DNA of 64,000 nucleotides. Origin: Papaver somniferum (Eukaryota > Streptophyta > Magnoliopsida > Ranunculales > Papaveraceae). Position numbers and translations under genes: made by a program. Below, one piece after another: positions 44,620-57,006 of this stretch. The DNA lies in contig NC_039363.1 of NCBI RefSeq assembly GCF_003573695.1, positions 128,695,302-128,759,301 on the forward strand. The letters are read 5' to 3'. The notes under the pieces were generated by a model. The model worked only from the letters and a program-made list of their open reading frames with translations, made no database searches and was not told the DNA's origin. The first letter of the stretch is position 1, and every line of letters starts with the position of its first letter.

Positions 44620-46500
44620 AAACAAATTTAGCAAATAACCGATTGTATGATGTATTGATGTTTACTTTCAGCTTTGGTGCGTGTACATATTTCGTTGTTG
44701 GTGTACCAAGATTTTTATACTACAACGAAAAATTTCTCCCTTGTAATTAGGTATATATGAAGGCGGTAACTGATCTAAAAAGCAAAACAACACAGAGGTA
44801 AATAGTATGTTTGTGTGGAGATACCGACACATTATTGTTTGGATACAACGATATTTTAGAATTCGAAAAATTATCGGAGGGTGTTTGGATAATATTTCAG
44901 AATTTATTTTTAGACTTAATTAAGTGAAAAAATCCAAAAATTAGTTTGGGATTATAATTTCCCAATTGTTCTTGCTTTTGATTTTTGGAATTAACTTTTA
45001 CTATGCAAACAACCCTTAGTATTGTAATTCCAAAACTTTTTAAGTAACCGCCGTTTCTTGGTTATTTCTTTCGTAAAATTTAAAATGCTGGTAAGTTTCT
45101 CGGCAACTTCTTGAAAAATCAGTAAAATGCTCAGGTTTCTCTGATACTTCCTGATCCGCTACAAACTAAGCAATCCAAACAGATATATTTTCGATACTGT
45201 TAATCTAAAATTGTAGATAACACACATTATATCACGCAATAAAATTCGTTAAGAAATCCAGCAGTTATTTTTTTAGGTTGATATTCAAAATAGTTGAGAG
45301 AAATAAGTATGTTGGATGTTTGTCGGAAGTAACAGGGGGACAAGAAGCAGTATGAGGTACAAAAATAAGACCTAATTTTTCTTCTACAACAACAAATAAC
45401 AAAAAATTGACTACTTTTATTTTATACATTTCACGGATGATTAGGAGATTTTACTCGTCTCCAAGATAAATATATCCTTTGGTACTTATATAGTTCCTCC
45501 TTTTTTTGGAAAAAAGTTACATACGTTCTTTTCCAATTTGGCCTGTTTTTTTCTTCTGATATCTCTTTTCTACAAACGGAGGTCATTGGTATTGCCATAT
45601 TCATTGTTTTTCACATCAACCCATTGTGGTCTATGAACCATATACATTGGTATGCCAGGTCCGGCATTGGTCTTGAATCTTGAATATACTCCCAAAAATT
45701 ACACCCTAAATCAATCTGGAACCCTCCTTTCTCTCTCTCCTCTTGATTCTTTGGAACAACGAAGAAGAAGAAGCAAGAATCTTCTCATTTGGATTTGAAT
45801 ACGTTCATCTTTCTGTCACTAGTGTGATACATCTCAGAGGTACTGATTGTTTTTCGTACTTTTTTTCTCTTAGTCGTTATTTGGCCGCTAGAGGACCAAA
45901 TGTCAAAACACTCCGGACGGCTAAGTGTTTGCCGTAATATAACAAAAAGGTTAAAGGAAAGAAAAGAAAAAAAAAAAGGAATATCTCGGACGGCACAAAG
46001 TGTGTCGTATATTCTTCGTTATCCAGTATTACCTCAAGTGAAGTAGGAGAACTTGAACTAGTTGTGTGTTTTGGTCCAAACAGCCTTAGGTTTTGTGTTT
46101 TAAAGACATGGACATAAGATACCTGACTAAGCAGCAAATAGTTTTTCCTTGAGTCCCTTAATAGAAACTATCACCATAAAAACGACTCACAAGGGCTTTA
46201 AAAGTTAAAACCATAGCTAAAAAGAATGCAATAGTAAAACAGGAAAATGAATTGTAACCATGTTTTGCAATTGTAGCAGAAAGATTGGAAGAGTTGCATA
46301 CATGTCTCCTTCGTTTTCTATTGAAATCTGGTTACACAGGTAGAGTGCCAAGTAGAGTAATTTATACTTACATGCCCAATAAACAAAAACTGAAATGGTA
46401 GTAAGAAGTTAGTTGAGTCAAAAGTATGCCATAACTTGTTTCTTCACAGCTAATCGGTCGGTTGGTCCATTTCATATATTCCAAACAAGAACACAAAAGA
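44620..46500. other. Intergenic stretch, possible small DNA transposon remnants
   Basis: TTGTTTGGATACAACGATAT near 44835 and, in reverse, ATATATCTGTTTGGATTGC near 45187 may be the ends of a worn ~360-bp inverted-repeat element. Near 45914 and 45987 the motif CGGACGGC recurs, each time followed by AGTGT. No frame with recognisable motifs was found; the frame at 45743-45937 looks accidental. Confidence 0.3.
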
Positions 46501-46521
46501 GTATCACCAAGGACAACAAGT

Positions 46522-47423
46522 TTAGCAATCACCACTTGTGCTACAAGGAATGAAGCAACCATCACTTGTGCCCCAACTGACTGTCGTACTGACTTCAGGA
46601 CCAGCAGGAACTAGCAGATTAAGCTTGATGGCATTTGACCCTCGAGCAATTGCCCTCTCAACGGATTGCTCAAACCTTTGGAGAGCCAGTGGATCTTCCG
46701 AGAAGTCAAATCCATTTCTCCGTAACTCACCCACAATGATTTCCAGCACCGTGTTATCACCATTTGTTATTATTTCCTGGGAATGGAGACGAAACAAGAA
46801 ACAGTTCATTAGTAACAGAAAGTCTTAAATTCACAAGAAATCTCTCAAATAGACCATACATAGCAACACACCCAAATACGAAGTGCAAGGAAATCATCAA
46901 GATGTAGGGTGAGTTTAATATGTCCAGTGTCTGAGTTTATCACCACCCTGTCACCGGTCCTCATTATTTCTTGGGAACAAAGGCGAAAAAAGAAGCAGTT
47001 AATGGCAGGATCTAACCAGCATGAGAATTTTTTTCAAATACCAAAATATGGTTTGAGACGAAATTATCAAGATCGCAAGGGATTGTAAGATATTTAGAGA
47101 CGGAGTTGATCCTACTAGGAATTGAGTCAGCTGTAATGTCATCAATCATGCCGCCTACGTGCATACCAAAATATGCTTCTGCCTTCATCAACAAATAATG
47201 CAGATCCAGATTGAATAATGGAGGTATTACAACACAAAGCGCTGATACTTTTCGTCCACTGAATGACTCCGCAGCATCCAAATAATTCCCAAATAGGGAG
47301 AGAAAAAAATTGGTCATGGAATAATATTTATCACCTTCCTTACTGAGTTGAAAGAGTACATCTATGGTAGGAGTCTCGATTATCTTTCTTATTTTAAAGC
47401 ACTTACTGTCTTCTAGAGGCTCG
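46522..47423 (-). pseudogene. 3' exons of the HSP70-derived gene, copy 1
   Basis: The interrupted exon continues here from 47423 to about 47042. It reads DSKCFKIRKIIET, then AAESFSGRKVSALCVVIPPL and GMIDDITADSI. These match HSP70 segments (usual AEAYLGKxVxKAVxTVPAYF and IINEPTAAA). The next exon candidate is 46969-46880; its acceptor is damaged (CCCAAG where the next exon has CCCAG|G). The last exon, 46776-46522, has EIITNGDNTVLEIIVGELRR and EDPLALQRFEQSVERA, matching the HSP70 stretch ATNGDTxLGGEDFD...DPxALQRLREAAEKA, and ends at TAA 46522-46524. The phosphate-2 motif (DLGGGTF) is missing. The gene is split by an Athila element. Confidence 0.7.
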
Positions 47424-47428
47424 TCACC

Positions 47429-49065
47429 TCTGTTTGATTTGTTCTCGATGTCTGTATTGTTAGAACTCGATTTTTTTATTAATATTGTGCTTTTATGTAT
47501 TTTTAGGTATTTTTGGAAAAATCAGCTCGAAAAATTGTCTAAAGCACCAGGAGGAACGTGTTATTCAGACTCTCACTTTTGGATAAGGGGCACCTCAATT
47601 TATAAGGGGCACCTCAGTTAGACACCTATTATTTACACTCCACAGACGGATAGGGGGCGACCTTCTTCTGGATATTGACCTTGTTTGGCAGGAAATTTGG
47701 CAGCGGAAGAACAATATTAGGGTTTGCGATTTGACCTTGTTTCAGTGAGATTAAAGAGTTGTAATCAAATGGGTTTAATCCTTTGGGCCAGACAGGCGTG
47801 TTATGGGTGTTTAGTTGGATCAGATTTGGCTGGATATTCCGTTCGAAGTGAAACAGGGAGAGTTAACCAAGTCACCTGCGATTTCTTCTGGTACTGATTC
47901 AGACGAGATTCCATTGGATTTTTCTCTTAGTTTGGATATATACCAGCCTGTTACATCACAACAGGATTGGTAAGTGCTTTGAATTCGATCAGAGGGGAAG
48001 ATTTCATGTAATCTCGACTAAACAGGGCAAGCACATTCTCGGGAAACTTCTGCGATATTTTGAGAAGGTCTGTGTGTATTTTCAGCGTGCTAAAACTCTT
48101 ATGGAGCGTGTATGATGTTGTTGGGAGTGTACAGAGTATACGAAGACGCGTGTAGGACCTGCAAAAGGAAATTATTCTCGTGACAGGAAGAAGAGAATAA
48201 ACGGAGTTAATGAAGATTATATGGAGTTATTACAGCGATTTTTAGGCCCTATGTAGTATATAAAGAGTGTTCGGTGGTCATAGAACGGGAACGGAGAGTT
48301 TGGGAAGGATTTGGAACATCACAGAGGCGAAACACGATCACCAGATAAACTTGCTGCTGCTGCTGCCATTGAAGAACACGAAGAATATTGACCCACAGAA
48401 GCAGTCGTTTTTGCTATAGTATTTGCGACTGTTCAGCGACAGTCTTAGAGCTACAGTAACAGTGACACATCCTCTGTATCGTTCTTTGGTTTGCAACAGT
48501 TATAAGCGTTACAAACCCGGTTTTGAATTTTTTTCTCCCTTTTCATCATTTGTAAACACCATCTGAGCAATGAAATCAACCTTTGAGCGTGTTTCCAACA
48601 TGATAATGAGCTAAATCTCCCACAACCAAGGCAATGAGGAAGCTATTTACGCATGAATAATTGGTAACTATTTTATTTTCTCTAATTTATAATTTATAAT
48701 TCACTCAATCATTGCTTTTTCAGAGTTTTAAATTGTTTGCATAATTTTCTTAATTAGTTGTGATTCAATCTGATAGGTTATACTTTGTTTAGTCAATTGA
48801 TAATTTATGCTTAGGGAATACAATTGATATTTGAGAATTTGCCTGATTATTTTTGAATTAAGAAATAAGGGACTTAAAAGATAATTAGAGTTTTGGATTA
48901 TTTGCCATAATTTATTCATGTGTGATAGTGGAATCAGTGTCTTGGTTATTCCTAATAATCTTGAATTAATTTTTGTTTGTTTTTAAATTTCATTAAATCT
49001 AAAATCTTTTGCTTTCACAAGTCTCAACAAACCTATTACTACTACAACAACTTGAAATCCCATCA
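47429..49065 (+). repeat. 5' LTR of the Athila element
   Basis: It matches the 3' LTR base for base over long stretches and ends AAATCCCATCA. It starts TCTGTTTGATTTG directly after the target duplication, where the 3' LTR starts TGATAGACACATTT and then CTGTGTCTGATTTG; the first 13 or so bases are lost. A second difference lies near 47660-47700, where a short block is replaced. The TATA box GTATATAAAG lies at 48256-48265. Confidence 0.85.
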
Positions 49066-49070
49066 ATTTT

Positions 49071-49088
49071 TGGCGCCGCCGACCCGGA
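49071..49088 (+). other. Primer binding site of the Athila element
   Basis: TGGCGCCGCCGACCCGGA follows the LTR end by five bases. TGGCGCCG is the usual Athila primer start, complementary to the 3' end of tRNA-Asp. The later bases (CCGACCCGG) differ from the common TTGCCGGGG form. Confidence 0.8.
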
Positions 49089-50194
49089 CTTGTCTTTAAG
49101 CTAGAGTTTTTAGATTTTTTTTTTAGGTTTTTATTTGTTTTTCATTTTTATTTTATTTGTTCTTCTTTACGTTTTTGGATTTTTGTTTTTTCCTTACATA
49201 TTTTGGAGTTTGGAGCGAAAGAAAAATTTGCCAAAGTTTTTGGTGAATACTTAAAGATTTGGAGTAAAAGCAAAGCCAAGGGAGCGAAAGAAAAGAAGAA
49301 TAAAAAATTAATTAAAAAAAAAAGATATACAGAGACAAAAAAAAATTAAAATATTTTTTTTTAGATTATCTTTTTCTTTTGCACTTTATTTTTTGACTTT
49401 GGACTGTGGACTTTGGGACTTTATTTTTTTTAAAACCCTACGGAGGGGTAGTTTAAATATAAACTGTTTGCAGAGAAGGACGAAGATTACGATATCGCCT
49501 CGGCCCCTCGGGTTCGTACATGACATAGGAGTCGTGGCCCGAGTCGACTTCAGCGGTTCATCCCTCGTCTAGTATGGGAGGTAAGTGTGTCGAAACACTC
49601 GCGAATCCCCTGTCAGCGAGTTACTGTATTCCTTCGTTTGCATATATGCTGAGGATTTGAAAACGGCTTCTTTAATTTCCTAGTAAAGGGCAAGGACTGT
49701 CCATTCAAGATAAGGGTTCGGATTTCATCATTGTTCCCTTCTTGCCCGCCTTAGGAAAACGAAATCAAACGCGAACCTAAGCCTAAAATTTGACTAGAAC
49801 GAGACCTATAGGGTAACGAGCTTAATAGGAAAGTCATTCGAAAAATATTGGTTACTCTTTAAGCATGCTTCAAAGTCCATGATGGTTTCTGTGAGTTGAA
49901 TACGCTGCCTTGTAACGCCGGTGAGGCCTTGGGTATCAAAGATCCACTGACCTTCCCTCGTCTCGATTCAACTTACTTAAACTCGGATTGATTCCAGAGG
50001 GGTTTGCTTAAATTGTAACGAATTCCCTTTCGAAGGATTAGAAGCTAGTCTAGAAACAATCTAAGTGGAGGCATCATGCTTTTTGTTTGCTAGAAATCAG
50101 TAGGTTTGCTGTGGTGGAGTCAGTCTTGTTTGTGTGTGCATAGAACTTCCGTTCCATTTAGGATTTCTTTCTTTTTCTTTTGTTTTTCTAGTGT
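49089..50194 (+). other. Untranslated leader of the Athila element
   Basis: About 1.1 kb between primer site and gag start. It begins T-rich, has A-rich stretches near 49300-49350, then a GC-richer block near 49490-49620 (GCCTCGGCCCCTCGGG). No open frame with motifs was seen. Such a long leader is usual for Athila elements, where packaging signals are expected. Confidence 0.6.
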
Positions 50195-51565
50195 ATGCCC
50201 AAGGTTATTAAAGAGAGGGCTTGGAAAAGGAACACTCTAGGTCGTTTGATTAGTGATAAACCTAGTAGTTCTTCTTGTGAAGGCGGGGATCTCGAAGACT
50301 CTTCTTTTGAGAGCCCTGTCTTTGGAAATTTCAGCTTTGAAAACTTGACAATTAGTGAAGAAAGTACTCCTAGTCCTTTGGTAGTGCCAGAAATGGCAAC
50401 TTTGAAAGCTTTATTAAACCCAACTAGGACCTCTCGTCCGTCTTGTATCAAGTTAGATGAAACCGAGGAAAATTGTGAACTCAAACCTGGGACTTTACAG
50501 ATGCTTCCAATCTTTTTAGGAAAAGAGAATGAGAACCCCTAATTTCATGTTAGGGATTTTGAGGAAGTTTGTAGTACTCTGAAGATTAAAAACCTTAGTG
50601 ATGATGCGTTAAAACTTAGGTTATTCCCCTTTTCCTTAAAAGATAAAGCCAAATCTTGGCTGTATAGTTTGGCTTCTGAGTCAATTGAAACATATGACCA
50701 ACTTACATCTGCCTTTATACAGAAGTTTTTCCCAAGGCACAAAACATCGTCTATTAGGACACAAATCTGTACTTTTGCTCAACAAGAGGGAGAATCTTTA
50801 TATAGGTATTTAGAAAGGTTCAATGACTTAACATCTCAATGTCCTCATCATGGTTTAGAGATGGTTAGGTTAGTTCAGATCCTCTACGAGGGTTTAGATT
50901 ATTTAACAACAACCATGGTTGAGTCCTTATGCACAGGTGGGTTTGAGAATAAAACTGTTGATGAGGCGATGATATTTTTGAATGAAATCGCCGATAAGAC
51001 CCAACAATGGGAAAATAGTAGGAAACCCCAGAAAAAAATTCTTCTAAGTAGAGGAAATGTCAATAGGGTAGAAGGATCTTATGAGTCATATGCTAAAATA
51101 GCAGCCATAGCCAAAAGGTTAGAAGCCTTAGAATTAGGTCATTCTAGTGGTAATAATGGTAGAATAGAGCCTTCTTGGGAAGGCCATACAGTTGAGGAGC
51201 AAGCCAGTGCTCTTTACAACAACACTAGATTCGATAACCGTCAGAAGTTTGACTCATATTCAGAAACCTATAACCCTGGATGGAGAAACCATCCCAACCT
51301 TTCTTGGTCTAAGGGCCAGAATCAAGGTCAGTCTAGTAACTCTCAGGTTCCCCCAGGTTTTGGCTATACTAAGAATCCTTCAGCTCCGGCACAGTTTCAG
51401 AACCCTTCGGATAAGAAGATTATGAGTTTAGAAGAGTCTCTTGCTTTGTTAACTCGTAACACTATGCAGTTTCAGCAATCTGTCGCTCAAGGTTTAGAAG
51501 AAAATAAGAGAATAGGTCAGGCTAACTCTCAGGCTATTTCCGAGTTGAAAACCCAGGTTAGTTAG
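50195..51565 (+). pseudogene. Athila gag, one internal stop
   Basis: A single frame runs from the ATG at 50195 to TAG at 51563-51565, broken only by TAA at 50540-50542 just before FHVRDFEEVCSTLKI, where the family usually has Tyr. The capsid domain is well kept: LRLFPFSLKDKAKSWLYSL, then QLTSAFIQKFFPRHKT, QEGESLYRYLERFNDL, and LVQILYEGLDY. After the first stop an internal ATG at 50669 opens the rest. A linker with SWEGHTVEEQASALYNN follows; no zinc knuckle is seen, as is common in Athila. Confidence 0.85.
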
Positions 51566-52746
51566 ATAAATGAGTCTTTAAGAGAAAGAGGTAAGTTTCC
51601 TAGTCAAACTCAGCCCAACCCTAGAGGAATTAATGAAATAGGTGAAAGACCATCCGAACATGCAAATGCTATTTAAACCCTTAGGAGTGGTAGAGTGATA
51701 GACAACAAGGTTTCCATGCTTGATAGTGGACATGTTGTAGTTCACCCTTCTGAACCAGAAACTGAGGAGACTGATAGAGTCTCTAAAGAGACCAATGAGG
51801 GTCATATTGAGCCGGCTTTGTTCCTAGAGCCCCATTCCCACAGCTGCTAGTTCCAACTAAGAGGGAGTCCAACTTTAATGATATATTGGAGGTTTTTAAG
51901 CAGGTAACTATCAACCTTCCATTATTAGATGTGATTAAGCAGATTCCCGCTTATGCCAAGTTTCTTAAGGATATGTGTACGCGAAAGCGAAAACTTAGTG
52001 TCCAGAAGAAAGCCTTCCTAGCTAGTCGTGTGAGTTCTATTATTCAGAATACCACTACTGCTAAGTATAAAGACCCAGGGTCCCCTACTATTTATTGCAC
52101 AACAGGTAAATACCGTGTCGAGAAAGCTTTGCTTGACTTAGGAGCCAGTGTGAACTTACTTCCATACCATGTGTACCTTAAGCTAGGACTTGGTGAGATG
52201 AAACCTACCCAGATGACACTTCAGTTAGCTGATAGGTCCGTTAAAATTCCTCGTGGTGTGATTGAAGATGTTCTTATTGAGGTCGACAAGTTTATTTATC
52301 CAGTGGATTTTGTTATCCTAGATACCCAACCTGTTACCGACCCAAAAAACCAAATACCAGTGATTTTAGGTCGCCCATTTTTAGCTACATCCAATGCGAT
52401 CATTAACTGTCGAAATGGTATTATAAATTTGTCTTTTGGTAATATGACTATTGAGCTGAACATTTTTAATATTAGTAAGCTACCCTCTGAACTAGATGAC
52501 TCGAACATAGAAGAGGTGAACATGATAGGAACATTAGTCGAGGAGTCATTACCAAACACTTTGTTAGAAGATCCATTAGAGAAATGCCTAGCTCACTTTG
52601 GGATTGATTTTGATGATGATAATGTGATTAATGAGGTGAATGCTTTGTTAGACTCAACCTCTTTGTTAGACACTAATAATGGATGGAAACCTAAGTTCGA
52701 ACCACTACCAGTTTCTAAGCCTACCCTAGTTCCTTTGTTAGAATAG
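51566..52746 (+). pseudogene. Athila gag-protease linker and aspartic protease
   Basis: After the gag stop the same frame runs on with TAG/TAA stops to about 51850. A frame change near 51835 then opens 51886-52746. The protease has KALLDLGASVNLLPYHVY, in which the usual D-S/T/L-G site is DLGAS, and the end block IPVILGRPFLATSNAII. After TAG 52744-52746, the same frame goes on with PPKLDLKPLP and LPVIVASDL towards the reverse transcriptase, as in intact Athila polyproteins. Confidence 0.8.
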
Positions 52747-55262
52747 CCTCCTAAGTTGGACCTAAAACCATTGCCAGATACCCTAAAATATGTGTTTTTA
52801 GGCCCATCTAAGACTTTACCTGTGATTGTAGCATCCGACTTGGATAGTGATCAGGAAAGTAGGCTAGTAACCATACTTCAAAACAACAAGGAAGCTTTAG
52901 GGTGGACCATAGCAGACATTAAGGGTATAAGTCTTAATGATTGTATGCATCATATCTATTTAAGGGTATAAGTCCTAATGATTGTATGCATCATAGTGAC
53001 ACCAAACCTTCTAGGGAGATGCAACGTCGACTGAACCCTAATATGAAAGAATTAGTTCGAACCGAGGTTCTTAAGATGTTAGATGCAGGCATTATCTACC
53101 CCATTTCAGAAAGTAAGTGGGTCAGCCCCGTTCAGGTTGTTCCCAAGAAATTCGGTATTAATGTAGTCCAGAATGATAACAATGAGTTAATCCCAACCCG
53201 GATGACCACGGGTTGGCGTGTCTGTATTGACTATAGACAATTGAACAAGGTCACTAGGAAGGACCACTTTCCCCTTCCCTTCATCGACCAAATGCTAGAA
53301 AGATTAGATGGACGTAGATATTATTGCTTTTTAGATGGATATTGCGGTTATAATCAGGTTGTTATTGCCCCAGAAGACCAAGAGAAAACCACTTTTACCT
53401 GTCCCTTTGGTACCTTTGCGTATAGACGCATGCCTTTCGGGCTTTGTAATGCTCCTGCTACCTTTCAGCGTTGTATGTTGAGCATATTTTTTGACATGGT
53501 AGAACGGTTCTTAGAGGTCTTTATGGATGATTTTTCAGTGTTTGGTTCGTCTTTCGATGAGTGCTTGCATCATTTGTCATTAGTTTTGACTAGGTGTAAG
53601 GAAAATAATTTACTGCTTAATTGGGAGAAATGTCACTTCATGGTTCGTTCAAGAATTGTTCTAGGGCATATCGTATCTTCGAAGCGTATAGAGGTAGACA
53701 GAGCCAAAGTTGACCTTATTAAAACTTTACAGGTCCCAAAAACCGTAAGAGATATTAGGTCATTCTTAGGGCATGCAGGTTTTTATCGTCGATTCATTAA
53801 GGATTTTAGCTTGACCTCTAGACCTCTTTCCAATCTGCTTGCAAAAGACGTTAAGTTTGTCTTTGATGATGCTTGTTTGGAGGCTTTTGAGAAGATTAAG
53901 AATTTACTCACTACCGCCCCCATAGTCCAGGCACCCAACTGGAACTTACCCTTTGAGATCATGTGTGATGCTTCAGATTATGCAACTGGTGTTGTGCTAG
54001 GTCAGCGAGAAAACAAATTACTTCATGTGATTTACTATGCTAGAAAAACTCTGAATGATGCCCAGTTGAACTATACCACTATGGAGAAGGAACTATTAGC
54101 CATTGTGTTTTCCTTAGACAAGTTTAGATCCTATCTCTTAGGTTCTAAGATCGTAATATATACTGATCATGCTTCTTTGAAATATCTTTTGTCTAAGAAG
54201 GATACGAAACCTAGATTGATTAGGTGGATCCTTTTGTTGCAAGAGTTTTCTCCAGAAATTAGAGACAAAAAGGGTGTCGAAAATGTAGTAGCATACCACT
54301 TGTCTAGGCTAGTTGTTGATTCCCCTAATGATCCCCTTCTTATAAGGGATAGCTTTCCTGATGAACAACTGTTCTTTGTTACCCAATTACCTTGGTATGC
54401 GAATATAGTGAATTATCTTGTTACTGGTCGAATGCCCCATCATTGGGATAAACAAGATCGTTCTAGGTTTTTAGCCGAGGTTAAGCACTTCTTTTGGGAT
54501 GATCCTTATTTATTCAAGTATTGTCCCGACCAGATTATTAGGAGATGTATACCTGAGAGTGACCAGTCCAGTATTATTTCCTTTTGTCATGATCATGCTT
54601 GTGGGGGTCACTTTAGTGCTAAGAAGACTGCTGCTAAGATATTGCAGTGTGGATTCTACTGGCCTTCATTGTTTAAAGACTCCCACAGTTACTGTGTTAC
54701 TTGTGAACGTTACCAGAAATTAGGAACCATTTCCCGTAGGAATATGATGCCCTTGAACCCTATTTTAATTGTTGAGGTCTTTGATGTGTGGGGTATTGAC
54801 TTTATGGGTCCGTTTCCTAACTCTTTCGGTAACTTATACATCCTTGTCGCTGTAGACTATGTCTGTAAGTGGATTGAGGCGGTTGCGTGTAAGACTAATG
54901 ACCATAGGGTTGTGATTGAGTTCTTGAAAAATAATATACTTACACGTTTCGGTACACCGCGAGCTATAATTAGTGATGGAGGGTCGCACTTTTGTAATGG
55001 ACCTTTTAGGCTTTTGATGAAGAAATATGGCATTACACATAAGGTAGCTACCCCGTATCATCCTCATACTAGTGGTCAAGTAGAGGTTTCCAATAGGGAG
55101 ATAAAACGTATATTAGAGAAAATAGTTAATCCTAATCGGAAAGACTGGTCGTCTAGGCTTGCTGATGCCTTATGGGCTTACCGTACTGCATTTAAGACCC
55201 CATTGGAATGTCACCTTATCGACTTGTGTATGGAAAGGCATGTCAGTTACCTGTTGAGTTAG
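52747..55262 (+). pseudogene. Athila reverse transcriptase, RNase H and integrase core
   Basis: The polyprotein frame shifts at a 41-bp direct duplication (copies at 52921-52953 and 52962-52994), and the main frame then runs to 55262. Reverse transcriptase: [33 protein letters not shown] and FMDDFSVFG (FMDD at 53520-53531). RNase [28 protein letters not shown] and [11 protein letters not shown]; the last acid, normally ADHLSR, is AYHLSR, so a catalytic Asp is lost. Integrase: [16 protein letters not shown], then CVTC zinc site, [21 protein letters not shown] and [12 protein letters not shown], giving the D, D, E triad. A frameshift near 55200 ends the frame. Confidence 0.85.
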
Positions 55263-55683
55263 AACATAGAGCATATTGGGTTGTTAAGCAGCTAAATTTT
55301 TCATTAGACAAGGCAGGAGCCCATAGGAAACTCCAGCTCAATGAGTTGGAAGAAATTCGTAGAGATGCATACGATAGTGCTAAGGAGTATAAGAACAAAA
55401 TGAAACTTGTGTATGATAAGAATATTTTAAGAAAGTCATCTTCTCCGGGTCAAAAAGTTTTTCTGTATGATACCCGCTTGCATCTTTTCCCTGGGAAGTT
55501 ACATTCTCGGTGGACGGGTCCTTTTATTATTCGCATTGTCTTTCCTCATTGAGCTGTTGAGATTGAGACACCAGATGGTAGTAGTTCTTCGAAGGTTAAC
55601 GGTCAGAGATTGAAACCCTTTTTAGAGCCCTTTCCTACAGGTGATGTTGAGGAGGTCCCTCTGGAGGACCCTGTTTACCCTTG
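55208..55683 (+). pseudogene. Athila integrase C-terminal region
   Basis: After the frameshift the integrase continues as [20 protein letters not shown], then [38 protein letters not shown] and [18 protein letters not shown] at 55550-55552 replaces the usual Gly codon of FPHGAVEI. In the same frame GQRLKPFLE and a stop at 55681-55683 close pol. The coding region ends here; no envelope-like ORF follows. Confidence 0.8.
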
Positions 55684-56989
55684 ATTGACCATTGAGGCGA
55701 TTGTATGTTGTATACTAGTTTTTGATTTACTTTTGGTACTGCTCTTTCATTAGAAACATTGAGGAAAATGTTAGATTTAAGTTTGGGGGTGGGGAAGAAC
55801 TTTTTAGTTGCATTTTTGAAACTTCTAGCGTCACATAGTATCCGGTTAGATAAGTTTACATACGGTTTCTCACCGAAAAGATGGAAATTGGAATTGCTAG
55901 GGATAACATTCTTCTGAGACATTAGAGAAAAAGACATTGAGATCTTTGACATTCAGGAGAGAACTTGTTCCTTTTAGAGGGTAACCGTGATGGACCTAAC
56001 CGTCCATGATGGAAAGGCAAGTAGGTCAGAAGGAAATGCCAGAAAGACAAAGCAACCTCACAATGTAGTCTTTGTTACTGGATTACGACTCTCTCTCAGT
56101 AGAAACTTATCATCATCAACAAGCGGAGCGACATAAAAATCTATGAAGAAAGTTGAAGACGTTTAAGGTTTAGAAGCAACAATGGAAAATAATAATTCAA
56201 AAAAAATCAAAGTTGAAGATTGAGTTACAAGAGCAAAGAAAACAAACGATATACGTTGTTGAAGTTCATGATACCAAGACATTACACGTTGTGAAGATCC
56301 AAGTTCTAAAGTCCTTCTCTAATGGCCATGTAAATTGTTGTCTTGTTATTTTTGTTTAAAATAAGGCCATAGGAAAGTAGAAATCTATAAGAAAGTTTCA
56401 AGCAAGAAATCGAAGATAAGAATTAATTGTCAAGGTTCTACTAAGTTCAAAAGTTTATCATCAACAGTTGAAGACCGAAGAAGACGTTGTTTCTACTGAG
56501 CACTATGAGAGAGTCGAGGAGAGATGCATATTGGTTGCTTTGTTAGTCCGCTTTCCATCTGTCACAAGATCTTTCTAGCACTGGTTCAACTCATCACACG
56601 TAATTAGTCCAGCTGTGTAGCAGATGTCCCTCTCATTTTTATCTCTCTCCTAATCTTATCCAGTTGTAAAGCGGACGCATATTACAATGTTTATCTAGCT
56701 GTGTAGCGGATATCTCTTTATCTAACAGTGTTGCGGATGTGTCTCCCCTATTCTTTGTTCAGCTTTAGAGCTGGCACCTTTAATTTCTCTGGCATTCTAG
56801 TTACTTGGAGATAGGTTGAGAAACTGTATGTCCTCATAGCTCTTTGGATACTTGTGACCAATTAGAAGTCATGGTTTTGTGGGTACACCTCTGGTAAACC
56901 CTCCCAAGACTATATCTCGGCCGCTAGGGCCACCTAGCGAGTTAGGATTTTATTTTTCTAGATTAGTTTTGCTCGAGGACTAGCAAATA
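55684..56989 (+). other. 3' untranslated region of the Athila element
   Basis: About 1.3 kb without a usable frame, where some Athila elements carry an envelope-like ORF. The segment 56610-56780 holds imperfect repeats of AGCTGTGTAGCGGAT type (near 56612, 56665, 56700, 56732), each followed by a pyrimidine-rich stretch. CTATATCTCGGCCGCTAGGG near 56913 and TTTTGCTCGAGGACTAGCAA near 56968 lead to the polypurine tract. Confidence 0.6.
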
Positions 56990-57006
56990 ATAAGTTTTGG
57001 GGTATT
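56990..57006 (+). other. Polypurine tract of the Athila element
   Basis: AATAAGTTTTGGGGTATT directly precedes the TGATAGACA start of the 3' LTR. AAGTTTGGGG-type tracts are normal for Athila. It is purine-rich but interrupted by T. Confidence 0.55.
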
